From contig CALDYJ010000013.1 in NCBI GenBank assembly GCA_937941095.1, positions 1 through 64,000 of the forward strand: a DNA stretch of 64,000 nt. The letters run 5' to 3'. The notes under the pieces were generated by a model. It searched no databases. It saw only the letters and a program-made list of their open reading frames with translations, and was not told where the DNA came from. This DNA comes from an uncultured Saprospiraceae bacterium (GTDB lineage: Bacteria; Bacteroidota; Bacteroidia; Chitinophagales; Saprospiraceae). Below are positions 1 to 7,851 of this stretch, piece after piece (the first letter of the stretch is position 1; each line of letters opens with the position of its first letter). A program made the position numbers and the translations under genes.

Positions 1-101
1 CCTCCTCGAACTAGATATTGTTAATTAACACAAGATATGTGTAATTTTAATTCATTAATCAAAGGTCTAAAATTTAGTCCAGTTTTATGGGGGCTATAAC
101 A

Positions 102-150
102 CCAAAGACCAAAGACCAAAGACCAAAGACTAAAGACTAAAGACTAAAGA
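102..150. repeat. Seven-copy heptanucleotide tandem repeat
   Basis: Seven exact 7-bp units lie head to tail: four CCAAAGA units followed by three CTAAAGA units. They end 4 bp before the stop codon of the minus-strand protease gene, so they form the start of its 3' untranslated region. The change from CC to CT units part way along suggests stepwise duplication, as in slipped-strand repeats. I do not see another tandem run of this unit in the window. The flanking bases 1-101 carry no gene or clear hairpin. Confidence 0.95.
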
Positions 151-154
151 CCAA

Positions 155-1822
155 CTATGCCTTATTTAGAGAGACAGTTTTTACTTTTCTTTTTCCTTTC
201 ACACCTTTGGCTTTCTTCACAGCAGTAACAACATTAATTACTCCTCCTGAAACAGATAGTTCAGAGAATGGAGTCAATTCGCCATCTCCACCTGGAAGCT
301 TAACTTTTTGACTATTTTTAACCGTACTAGACATCAAAATATCCTTAACCTGCACAGCAGTCAAATTAGGAAAATAAGACATCAGCACAGCAGCAACTCC
401 TGCTACAACTGGCGAAGCCATACTTGTTCCTTGAGCATTTCTATAGTTATTATCTGGGGTAGTAGAATAAATAGCTACACCTGGTGCGAATAAGTCAACT
501 TGCTTCTTTCCGTAATTTGAAAAAGTAGCAGGAGCATCTTCTCCAGACTTCCAACTTAGTGCACCAACTTCTAGCCAGTTAGGGTAAGCTTTCTTTTTCA
601 GTTTCCCGTTTTTCTTAGCTGGAAAATCTGTAGGGAAATTATCAGATATGTCATTGTCTTGTGAAGAATTCCCAGCAGCATGAACCAATAACACATCTTT
701 CTTCTTTGCGTATTTAACTGCTTTATCAACTACTTGCTTGTTCCAAGAAAAGCCTTTTCCAAAACTCATATTTATTACTCTCGCACCATTGTCTACAGCA
801 TAAATGATAGCATTAGCGACATCCTTATCTCTTTCATCACCATTAGGAACAGCTCTTAAGCTCATAATTCTGACGTTATCAGCAACACCATCCATTCCAA
901 TCCCATTTCCTCTTATAGCTCCAATAATTCCAGCAACGTGAGTTCCGTGAAATGCATCAGGACCTTCGTACTCATTATTACCATAACCTTTTTCGTATGG
1001 GTTATTGTAATCATCTCCGACGATTGTTCTAGGGTTAAAGTCTGTATTGTAAGCATACTTTAGTTTTCCAGAATAGTATTCTTTACCTTCTTCTATTTGG
1101 CCCATGATGTCTTCTTTTACTGCATCAATGGATTCCACTTCATCACCACCCTCAAACACTCTATTTATAATTCTTTTTGCAATCGCTAAGTTTTGGTTAT
1201 CTGCAGCATCAAGAGCTTCAATGCTTTCTGGTGTAATTGCTTTGCCATCTAATGCTTTACCTAATTCATCAAGCGCCCCCATCAGCATGGTCTCTGTTGC
1301 ATCCATTTGAGCCACTTGAGCTTCAGCATCTTTTAGTTGAGATTCAACTTCTTCCTTACATTTTTTATAGATCGCGTATTCTTTCTTTTCTTTTTTAGAA
1401 AGAGAAGACTCTGCAGCATTCTCATATTTCTTTTTATACTTTCCGTATAATCTAGTTACTTCGTATGTATCCTGGTCAACGTTTCCATTTTTTCCACCAA
1501 TAAAGTTCCAACCGTGGATATCATCAATGTACCCATTATTGTCATCATCTATTCCATTACCTGGGATTTCGTCAGTGTTTACCCACATGACATCTCTTAA
1601 GTCTTCATGTTCAGTGTCTATTCCTGAATCAATTACAGCCACGATTACAGTTTGTGACTTCATATCTTTTAGATTCTGCTTATAAGCTTTTTCCGTACTT
1701 ACACCATGTACATTATCTGCTCTTTGGTCAAGATTGAACCAGTTTTCAGGTGCCTTAGTTTGAGCGGAAAGAAATTGAATTCCAAAGCAACAAATCAAAA
1801 GTGTTAATAACTTAGATTTCAT
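155..1822 (-). CDS. Secreted S8 (subtilisin-like) serine protease
   Basis: A subtilase expected to cut proteins in the periplasm or outside the cell. Residues 1-20 form a signal peptide ending LSAQ. The catalytic triad is visible: Asp65 in AVIDSGID, His292 in FHGTHVAG and Ser467 in GTSMASP, with the oxyanion-hole Asn385 in HAAGN. About 150 residues rich in Lys, Glu and Ala (roughly 110-260) are inserted between the Asp and His motifs, where typical subtilases have a much shorter segment. No type IX sorting domain is present at the C-terminus, so it may stay periplasmic. It stands alone, divergent from the DUF6089 genes across about 156 bp. The family call is firm, and the substrate is unknown. 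Confidence 0.93.
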   Translation of the reverse strand: MKSKLLTLLICCFGIQFLSAQTKAPENWFNLDQRADNVHGVSTEKAYKQNLKDMKSQTVIVAVIDSGIDTEHEDLRDVMWVNTDEIPGNGIDDDNNGYIDDIHGWNFIGGKNGNVDQDTYEVTRLYGKYKKKYENAAESSLSKKEKKEYAIYKKCKEEVESQLKDAEAQVAQMDATETMLMGALDELGKALDGKAITPESIEALDAADNQNLAIAKRIINRVFEGGDEVESIDAVKEDIMGQIEEGKEYYSGKLKYAYNTDFNPRTIVGDDYNNPYEKGYGNNEYEGPDAFHGTHVAGIIGAIRGNGIGMDGVADNVRIMSLRAVPNGDERDKDVANAIIYAVDNGARVINMSFGKGFSWNKQVVDKAVKYAKKKDVLLVHAAGNSSQDNDISDNFPTDFPAKKNGKLKKKAYPNWLEVGALSWKSGEDAPATFSNYGKKQVDLFAPGVAIYSTTPDNNYRNAQGTSMASPVVAGVAAVLMSYFPNLTAVQVKDILMSSTVKNSQKVKLPGGDGELTPFSELSVSGGVINVVTAVKKAKGVKGKRKVKTVSLNKA

Positions 1823-1978
1823 ATTATTTTAAAATTAAAAGTTTGAATAAAAGCCGTAAAAATATACAATATTAACGAATAGCTTAAGGTTTATCTTTCA
1901 TAATGTCGAGGTTTTTCAAAAAATGGCTTTAGATTTGAGGATAATTAACAATTGATTTAATATAAACGTTTAGAAAAG

Positions 1979-2854
1979 ATGAGAATATTAATATTTTGCC
2001 TGCTTTCGCTTGCATTTTGCACCTTTAATCATATTAATGCACAATCAGAGGTAGGAGTTGCTTTAGGAGTTTCTACTTATCAGGGAGATCTTGCACCGGA
2101 TAACATCCAAGGTTCATTTGGAAATTTGCATGCTTCTTTTGGTGGATTCTACAGGTATAACTTTAATAACTACTTTGCAGCTAAGCTAGGCATCAATTAT
2201 GGACGTTTGTCTTCGGATGATGCAAAATCTGAAGCTGAAGCTAAAAAAAGAAGAAACCTTAGCTTTAGGAGTGATATAATAGAATTTGGCTTGACTGCTG
2301 AATTTAATGTATTAGGTTACCAAGCTTATAATTATACAAGAGTTTTCTCTCCATACGTTTTTGTAGGGATAGCAGGTTTTAAGTATAATCCAAAGGCATT
2401 TTATGACAATCAATGGATTGAATTACAACCACTTTCTACGGAAGGTCAAGGTTTGGCAGAATATCCTGAAAGAGAAGAATACAAATTAATTGAATTATCA
2501 ATCCCTATTGGATTAGGTGTCAAATATGCTTTGACTGATCAATGGAACATTGGTTTAGAGGCAGGATTCAGAAAGACATTCACGGATTACATTGACGATG
2601 TAAGTACAACTTATGTTGGTCGAGATGTATTGGTAGCATCTAGGGGCGAACTTAGTGCAAATATAGCCAATAGGACAGGTGAATATTTGGGAACAGAACC
2701 TATAGATGTTCAAGAAGGCACTCAAAGAGGCAATGCAGAAAACAATGACACTTATATCATCGCACAGCTTTTCATTAGCTTCAACATTTCCGACAATGGT
2801 TTAGTCGGAGGAAGATCGAAAAATAGAAGGAAATCAGGTTGTCCGACTTTCTAG
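1979..2854 (+). CDS. DUF6089-type outer-membrane beta-barrel protein
   Basis: A 291-residue exported protein with a signal peptide (residues 1-21, ending INAQ). It then shows alternating hydrophobic and aromatic strands with Gly-rich turns (GVSTYQGDLAP, FGGFYRYNFNNYFAAKLG), typical of small Bacteroidota barrels of the DUF6089 group. It shares the blocks GDL..N, RRNLSFRS, PLSTEGQG and TDYIDDVS with the next gene, so the two are paralogs. A possible -7 element TAGATTTG lies at 1930-1937, but I see no good -33 partner. Function is unknown. Related proteins are usually listed as hypothetical or PorT-like. Confidence 0.8.
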   Translation: MRILIFCLLSLAFCTFNHINAQSEVGVALGVSTYQGDLAPDNIQGSFGNLHASFGGFYRYNFNNYFAAKLGINYGRLSSDDAKSEAEAKKRRNLSFRSDIIEFGLTAEFNVLGYQAYNYTRVFSPYVFVGIAGFKYNPKAFYDNQWIELQPLSTEGQGLAEYPEREEYKLIELSIPIGLGVKYALTDQWNIGLEAGFRKTFTDYIDDVSTTYVGRDVLVASRGELSANIANRTGEYLGTEPIDVQEGTQRGNAENNDTYIIAQLFISFNISDNGLVGGRSKNRRKSGCPTF

Positions 2855-2965
2855 GACTTAACAAGACATTGGCGAAAGGCAAATCCTTAGCTAATCCTTA
2901 GCTTTTGGAATCTTATTTGCAATCATTAATAGATTGATTTTATTCAATTCTATTAAACCGCAAAT

Positions 2966-3922
2966 ATGAGAAAGCTTAGCTGTATTATAATAGCCTTTTT
3001 ATTCTTTTCAATGACTTTTCAAGTCCATGCACAATGGAATGAAGCAGGCATTTTAATTGGCGGAGCTAATTATGTTGGAGATCTAAGTCCAAATGGCATG
3101 GCTCCAGAAGAATATAATCTCGCATTCGGCATTTTCGGCCGCTATAATCTCAATAAATATGTGTCCTTTAAAGGACATTTTAATAAGGCAAAAATATCCG
3201 GGGACGACGCCAATAATTCATACGTAGATGGATTACGTCAAAGAAATTTGAGTTTTCGTTCTAACATTTTAGAAGTGGGGATCGTCAATGAGTTTAATTT
3301 GACCCCTTACGATCCAAGAGATGAAAAGAGTGCAGTCCCATACATTTTTGCGGGAGTTTCATTATTCTATTACAATCCTCAGGCTGAGTTTAAAGGTGGA
3401 TGGTTCGATCTTAGACCCTTAGGTACGGAAGGTCAAGGAAATTTAATGAACATGGAGCCGTACAGCACTATTGGTTTTTCTGTTCCTTTTGGAATGGGTT
3501 TTAAATGGAATTTAAGCCATTTAGTAAACATAGGCGCTGAGTTCGGAATGAGAATGGCTGTCACCGATTACTTGGATGATGTCAGTGGAAGGTATCCAGA
3601 CGTAGATCAATTAAGCATGCAGGACCCACTTGCTGGGACTTTATCTTTCAGGTCTCCAGAATTTATGGTTGAAGAAATGGAAAACCCTATCGGTACTTTT
3701 AGGGGCGATCCAAGTACTAATGATTGGTACTTTATTGGGGGAATTACCATGAGTGTAAACCTTACAGATAAATATGGGATGGAATGGGATCCTCAATTTA
3801 AGAGCTTTAGCAAGGATGTACGAGAGCCGTGGATTAAAAAGAAAAGCAAAGAAGAAAAAAATAGGAATAAGCTAAAAAGAAAAGCGAAGAAAATAGAGAT
3901 TCTCGAACCTATGGATCACTAA
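2966..3922 (+). CDS. DUF6089-type outer-membrane protein, second paralog
   Basis: A 318-residue paralog of the preceding protein, 111 bp downstream on the same strand. A signal peptide (1-22, ending VHAQ) is followed by the same landmarks: GDLSPNG, RQRNLSFRS, PLGTEGQG and VTDYLDDVSGRYPD. It differs by a Lys/Arg-rich tail of about 35 residues (KKKSKEEKNRNKLKRKAKK), which would sit in the periplasm and could contact cell wall or an inner-membrane partner; that role is inference. The spacer before it holds an 11-bp exact direct repeat (2882-2892 and 2893-2903). Function is unknown. Confidence 0.8.
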   Translation: MRKLSCIIIAFLFFSMTFQVHAQWNEAGILIGGANYVGDLSPNGMAPEEYNLAFGIFGRYNLNKYVSFKGHFNKAKISGDDANNSYVDGLRQRNLSFRSNILEVGIVNEFNLTPYDPRDEKSAVPYIFAGVSLFYYNPQAEFKGGWFDLRPLGTEGQGNLMNMEPYSTIGFSVPFGMGFKWNLSHLVNIGAEFGMRMAVTDYLDDVSGRYPDVDQLSMQDPLAGTLSFRSPEFMVEEMENPIGTFRGDPSTNDWYFIGGITMSVNLTDKYGMEWDPQFKSFSKDVREPWIKKKSKEEKNRNKLKRKAKKIEILEPMDH

Positions 3923-3948
3923 AAAGCATTACTTTCATCATAAAAAGC

Positions 3949-5859
3949 TTGTCTCAAACAGCTAATCTATATGATGTCCTAAAACAATATTGGGGCTTTG
4001 AAGCCTTCCGGCCTTTGCAACTAGAGATTATTGAATCTTTATTAAGTGGCAAAGATACATTGGCCTTGCTACCAACAGGAGGAGGGAAGTCATTGTGCTT
4101 TCAATTACCTGCCATCGCCAAAGATGGTGTATGTTTAGTCATATCTCCACTAATCGCCCTGATGAAAGATCAGGTCTTCAATTTAAAAAAGAAAGGTGTT
4201 AAAGCTAACGCGATCTATTCTGGAATGTCTTACAGAGAGGTAGATAGGATATTGGATAATGCAGTCTATGGAAAGACGAAGTTAATTTACATGTCCCCAG
4301 AAAGATTATCCAGTGAATTAAGCATTGAAAGGATTAAGAAAATGAATCTTTCTTTTATAGCAGTCGATGAAGCACATTGTATTTCTCAATGGGGATATGA
4401 TTTCAGGCCTGCTTATTTAAAAATTAATGAAATCAGGCAGTGGCATCCTGAAGCACCCATAATTGCCTTAACGGCAACTGCGACCATTGAAGTGAGAGAT
4501 GACATTCAAGATAAATTAAACTTCAAGGAAAAAAACTTGATGAGTAAAAGTTTCGCAAGAAACAATCTTATCTATGCTGTTGTCGAAGAAGAAAATAAGC
4601 TAAAAAAACTATTAGAGATTCTTCAAAAGATAAAAGGTACTTCAGTTGTTTATGTTCGTTCTCGTAAAAAGACAAAGGATACTGCTTTGTTTTTGATGAA
4701 GCACAATATTGCTGCTGATATTTATCATGCAGGCCTAAGTAGCAAGGAAAGAGAAAAAAAGCAAAAGGCATGGTTGAATGATCAAGTTAGAGTCATCGTA
4801 GCGACCAATGCTTTCGGGATGGGGATTGATAAAGCAAACGTGAGGTCGGTAATCCACTTAGAATTACCAGATAGTCTTGAAGCTTATTTTCAAGAAGCTG
4901 GTAGGGGAGGTCGCGATGGAAATCGGGCTTATGCCATCTTGCTATTTGAAGAAGCTGATAAATTAAAATTACTCAAGAATAAATCCCTTAGCTTTCCGAA
5001 AATAGAACAAATCAGGGCAGTCTATAGAGCATTGGGTTCTTATTTTCAAATTGCTGTGGGAAGCTCTAAAGGAAAAAGTTTTGATTTTGTAATTGAGACT
5101 TTTTGTAAAAAATTCAATTTAGATTTACTCCGTACATTTAATATCCTTCGGATTCTAAATCGAGAAGGCTATATAAGCATCAGCGACTCCATCTTTGTTC
5201 CTTCAAAATTACATGTACTTTTAGGAAAAGTGGAATTGTATGATTTTTTCATTAGAAATGAAAAGTATAAAAAGGTATTGAATAAGATTCTCCGAGCTTA
5301 TCAAGGAGCTTTTAAATACCCAATTGCTATAAATGAAACACTACTTTCTAAGGATCTAAAAATGCCTTTAGATTTATTAAATAAACAATTGACCTATCTC
5401 CATCAAATAAATGTTATTAATTACATTCCCCAAAAAGATAAACCCCAATTGACTTTTATAACGGAAAAGATGCCGGCAGATGATTTGGTATTTGACATGA
5501 AGGCATTTAAACTAAGAGAGCAGAGGTTTACTCACCGCATTAATGAGGTCATCAATTATGTAGAAGAAGAAACTTGTCGCAATGTTTTATTACTCAAATA
5601 TTTTGGAGAAGATGGGAATAAATGTGGACATTGTGATGTTTGCAAAAAGAGAAATCAAACTGCGCTCAATGAAAAAGAATATAGGACCTTAAAACAAAAG
5701 GTTAAATGGTTATTGGAGAAAGAAAAACTTAGTATTCAAAACCTAATTGATTCTTTCAATCCAAAAAAAAGAGCCCAAGTCTTGAGTGTGATAAATCATT
5801 TAATTGATGAAGAATTCATCATTAAAGAAAATGAACTGCTGAGTTGGAAAAAAGAGTAA
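3949..5859 (+). CDS. recQ: RecQ-family ATP-dependent DNA helicase
   Basis: A 3'-5' superfamily 2 DNA helicase expected to act in recombination and fork repair. The motifs are clear: Walker A GGGKS (44-48), DEAH box 140-143, TATAT (175-179) and motif VI QEAGRGGRDG. A four-Cys zinc site follows at C543, C559, C562 and C565. The zinc site lies far from the helicase core: about 170 residues (350-520) separate them, whereas E. coli RecQ has it soon after the core. Only about 65 residues follow it, so no full winged-helix or HRDC domain fits at the C-terminus. Translation must start at TTG 3949 or a rarer codon, because the first in-frame ATG is past the Walker A motif. It overlaps the next gene by 16 bp. 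Confidence 0.92.
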   Translation: MSQTANLYDVLKQYWGFEAFRPLQLEIIESLLSGKDTLALLPTGGGKSLCFQLPAIAKDGVCLVISPLIALMKDQVFNLKKKGVKANAIYSGMSYREVDRILDNAVYGKTKLIYMSPERLSSELSIERIKKMNLSFIAVDEAHCISQWGYDFRPAYLKINEIRQWHPEAPIIALTATATIEVRDDIQDKLNFKEKNLMSKSFARNNLIYAVVEEENKLKKLLEILQKIKGTSVVYVRSRKKTKDTALFLMKHNIAADIYHAGLSSKEREKKQKAWLNDQVRVIVATNAFGMGIDKANVRSVIHLELPDSLEAYFQEAGRGGRDGNRAYAILLFEEADKLKLLKNKSLSFPKIEQIRAVYRALGSYFQIAVGSSKGKSFDFVIETFCKKFNLDLLRTFNILRILNREGYISISDSIFVPSKLHVLLGKVELYDFFIRNEKYKKVLNKILRAYQGAFKYPIAINETLLSKDLKMPLDLLNKQLTYLHQINVINYIPQKDKPQLTFITEKMPADDLVFDMKAFKLREQRFTHRINEVINYVEEETCRNVLLLKYFGEDGNKCGHCDVCKKRNQTALNEKEYRTLKQKVKWLLEKEKLSIQNLIDSFNPKKRAQVLSVINHLIDEEFIIKENELLSWKKE

Positions 5860-6932
5860 GAATAATTTGCACCGTCACCAATGATCTCACCTATGATCAG
5901 CGTATGAATCGTATTTGTGCAAGTCTTGCAGAAAATGGATATGATGTTTTACTCCTGGGAAGAACAGAAGGACATAGTATTCCAATCATAGAGAAATCCT
6001 ACCAACAAAAAAGATTAAAAAGTATTTTTCAAAATGGCTTTTTGATGTATGCAGAATACAACATCAGGTTATTCTTTTTTTTGTTGGGCAATAAATTTGA
6101 TCTAATCAATGCCGTAGATTTAGACTCCATGGTACCCGGATATTTAATTTCCAAATTGAAGGGTAAAAAATGCATCTACGATGCCCATGAGTATTTCACT
6201 GAAGTGCCAGAATTGGTTCATAGACCTTTTGTGAAAAAGGTGTGGGAGCTTATCGCCAATGTTTTTATAAAGCGGGTTACTGCTGCTTATACGGTAGGCC
6301 CTGGACTTCAGAAAATATTTTCGGATAAATATGGCATTAACTTTTCTTTGGTTCGAAACGTGCCGCACTTCCAAAAAAGTATTTCCTCACAAACACAAGA
6401 ACAAAACCTAATCCTATATCAGGGAGCATTAAATAAAGGACGTGGTCTCAAGCAAATGATTGCGGCTATGAAATCGCTTCCTAATTATAAGTTGATGATC
6501 ATTGGTGAGGGAGATCTCTCCTCACAATTGAGGGCTTTAGCAGCTGGGCAAAGCAATGTCAAATTTGTAGGACATGTGATCCCAAGCGAACTTCCTGCAT
6601 ACACTGCTAAGGCTTGGATAGGGATTAATTTATTAGAGAACGCTGGTTTGAGTTATTATTATTCTTTGGCTAATAGGACCTTTGATTTCATACAAGCGGG
6701 AATTCCATCTATCCACATGAAATTTCCAGAATATGAAGCTGTGCAAGAACAATATAAGATTGGTATCTTAATTGATGATTTAGAAGAAACAAGCATAATA
6801 GATGCGGTGAAAGAATATGAGAACAAAGAATTTTATAATGCAGTGAAAAAGAATAATGAAATAGCTAGAAAAGAATTGACTTGGGAAAATGAAGTCGAGC
6901 GATTGCTTTTGATTTATGAAGAACTGTGTTAA
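5844..6932 (+). CDS. Family 4-like glycosyltransferase
   Basis: A GT-B fold glycosyltransferase of 362 residues that probably moves a sugar from a nucleotide donor in surface polysaccharide or glycan synthesis. The N-terminal Rossmann-like half opens RVRIICTVTNDLTYDQRMNR. A DAHEYFTEVPEL segment lies near residue 115. The donor-binding half has YQGALNKGRGL, GEGDL and a late acidic FPEYEAVQEQ segment that fits the family's E-x7-E region. The start is TTG at 5844, inside the last codons of recQ, since the first ATG would remove the Rossmann strand. Donor and acceptor cannot be told. It is cotranscribed and probably translationally coupled with recQ. Confidence 0.85.
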   Translation: MEKRVRIICTVTNDLTYDQRMNRICASLAENGYDVLLLGRTEGHSIPIIEKSYQQKRLKSIFQNGFLMYAEYNIRLFFFLLGNKFDLINAVDLDSMVPGYLISKLKGKKCIYDAHEYFTEVPELVHRPFVKKVWELIANVFIKRVTAAYTVGPGLQKIFSDKYGINFSLVRNVPHFQKSISSQTQEQNLILYQGALNKGRGLKQMIAAMKSLPNYKLMIIGEGDLSSQLRALAAGQSNVKFVGHVIPSELPAYTAKAWIGINLLENAGLSYYYSLANRTFDFIQAGIPSIHMKFPEYEAVQEQYKIGILIDDLEETSIIDAVKEYENKEFYNAVKKNNEIARKELTWENEVERLLLIYEELC

Positions 6933-6958
6933 TTCCTTTAAGCTATTTATTCCGATCC

Positions 6959-7816
6959 ATGCAAGAAGAAATGATTCCTATAAAAATTGATGCTTTAAAC
7001 CAACTTGCGTTGTGGAAGTACTGCTCCCAAAGCGAAGAAAGGGCTAAACATGTTTTTTTAACGCATGGGACTTTCTCCAATCGAAAAGTATTAAATGGCA
7101 TCTCAAGTTTTCTTGTGAAGCAGGGATATACCTGCTGGGTTTTGGAATGGAGGAATCACGGATCAAGTAGTGAAACTCAAGAAGATTTTAATTTTGAAAC
7201 GGTTGGGAAAATTGATGTTCCTTTAGCCCTCAATTATCTTTTTGTTGATAAGAAAATTGAAAGAATAGATTGTGTCACACACAGTGGAGGAGGGATCTGT
7301 TTGAGCATAGCAATGATTAACAATCCATCCATTAGGGATAAAATTTCCAGCATTACTTTTTTTGCTTGTCAAGCTTTTGGCGCAGCGCATTCGATTCAAA
7401 ATCGAATAAAGATTTTAATTGGAAAATTCATTGGAAAAAGTCTAGGCTACATTCCTGGAAAAATTGTAGGTAGTGAAGAAAATGAAAGCTATTATTTAAT
7501 GAAGCAATGGTTTGATTGGAACTTAAAAGAAGTTTTTACTGGTGAGCATGAGTTTGATTATAGAAAAGAAATGGTAAAAATCAGTACACCGATATTTTCT
7601 ATTTTTGGATCCGGAGACAAATTTATTGCACCTCCAGAAGGCTGCGTAAAGTTTATGAATGGATTTAAAAATTCATTGAATAAAACTTTATGTTGTTCCA
7701 AAGAAAACGGGTATAGTGAAAATTATACCCACAGCAGAATCTTGCATTCAAGGAATGCAAGTGTCGAGATTTATCCAAAAGTATTAGCCTGGTTGATTGA
7801 AAATCAACCAGGCTAA
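6959..7816 (+). CDS. Alpha/beta hydrolase
   Basis: A soluble alpha/beta-fold hydrolase. It shows the oxyanion-hole stretch LTHGTFSNRK, a nucleophile elbow VTHSGGG, a likely acid Asp in IFGSGDKFIAP and a late His in NYTHSRILH. I chose ATG 6959. A GTG at 6926, which overlaps the glycosyltransferase stop, would add 11 residues and cannot be excluded. It is the third gene of the recQ-glycosyltransferase unit. Its last codons and stop lie in the left and right arms of a 21-bp perfect hairpin (7778-7822). The substrate is unknown, and an esterase or lipase role is inference. Confidence 0.8.
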   Translation: MQEEMIPIKIDALNQLALWKYCSQSEERAKHVFLTHGTFSNRKVLNGISSFLVKQGYTCWVLEWRNHGSSSETQEDFNFETVGKIDVPLALNYLFVDKKIERIDCVTHSGGGICLSIAMINNPSIRDKISSITFFACQAFGAAHSIQNRIKILIGKFIGKSLGYIPGKIVGSEENESYYLMKQWFDWNLKEVFTGEHEFDYRKEMVKISTPIFSIFGSGDKFIAPPEGCVKFMNGFKNSLNKTLCCSKENGYSENYTHSRILHSRNASVEIYPKVLAWLIENQPG

Positions 7817-7822
7817 TACTTT
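7778..7822 (+). terminator. 21-bp perfect hairpin over the hydrolase stop codon
   Basis: The left arm 7778-7798 pairs without a mismatch to the right arm 7802-7822 around a GAA loop. The stop codon TAA (7814-7816) is in the right arm. Only a short T run (TTT) follows, so this is a strong RNA hairpin with a weak U tract. It could be a terminator, an mRNA 3'-end stabiliser or a processing site. It lies between convergent genes, so it may also end transcription from the oligopeptidase side. Confidence 0.75.
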
Positions 7823-7851
7823 ATTGCTGTAGAATTCTGTTAAGAATTAGG

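Noticed and set aside
102-150. Possible CRISPR array at the left end
   Set aside because: The units are 7 bp with no spacers between them, so this is a simple tandem repeat.
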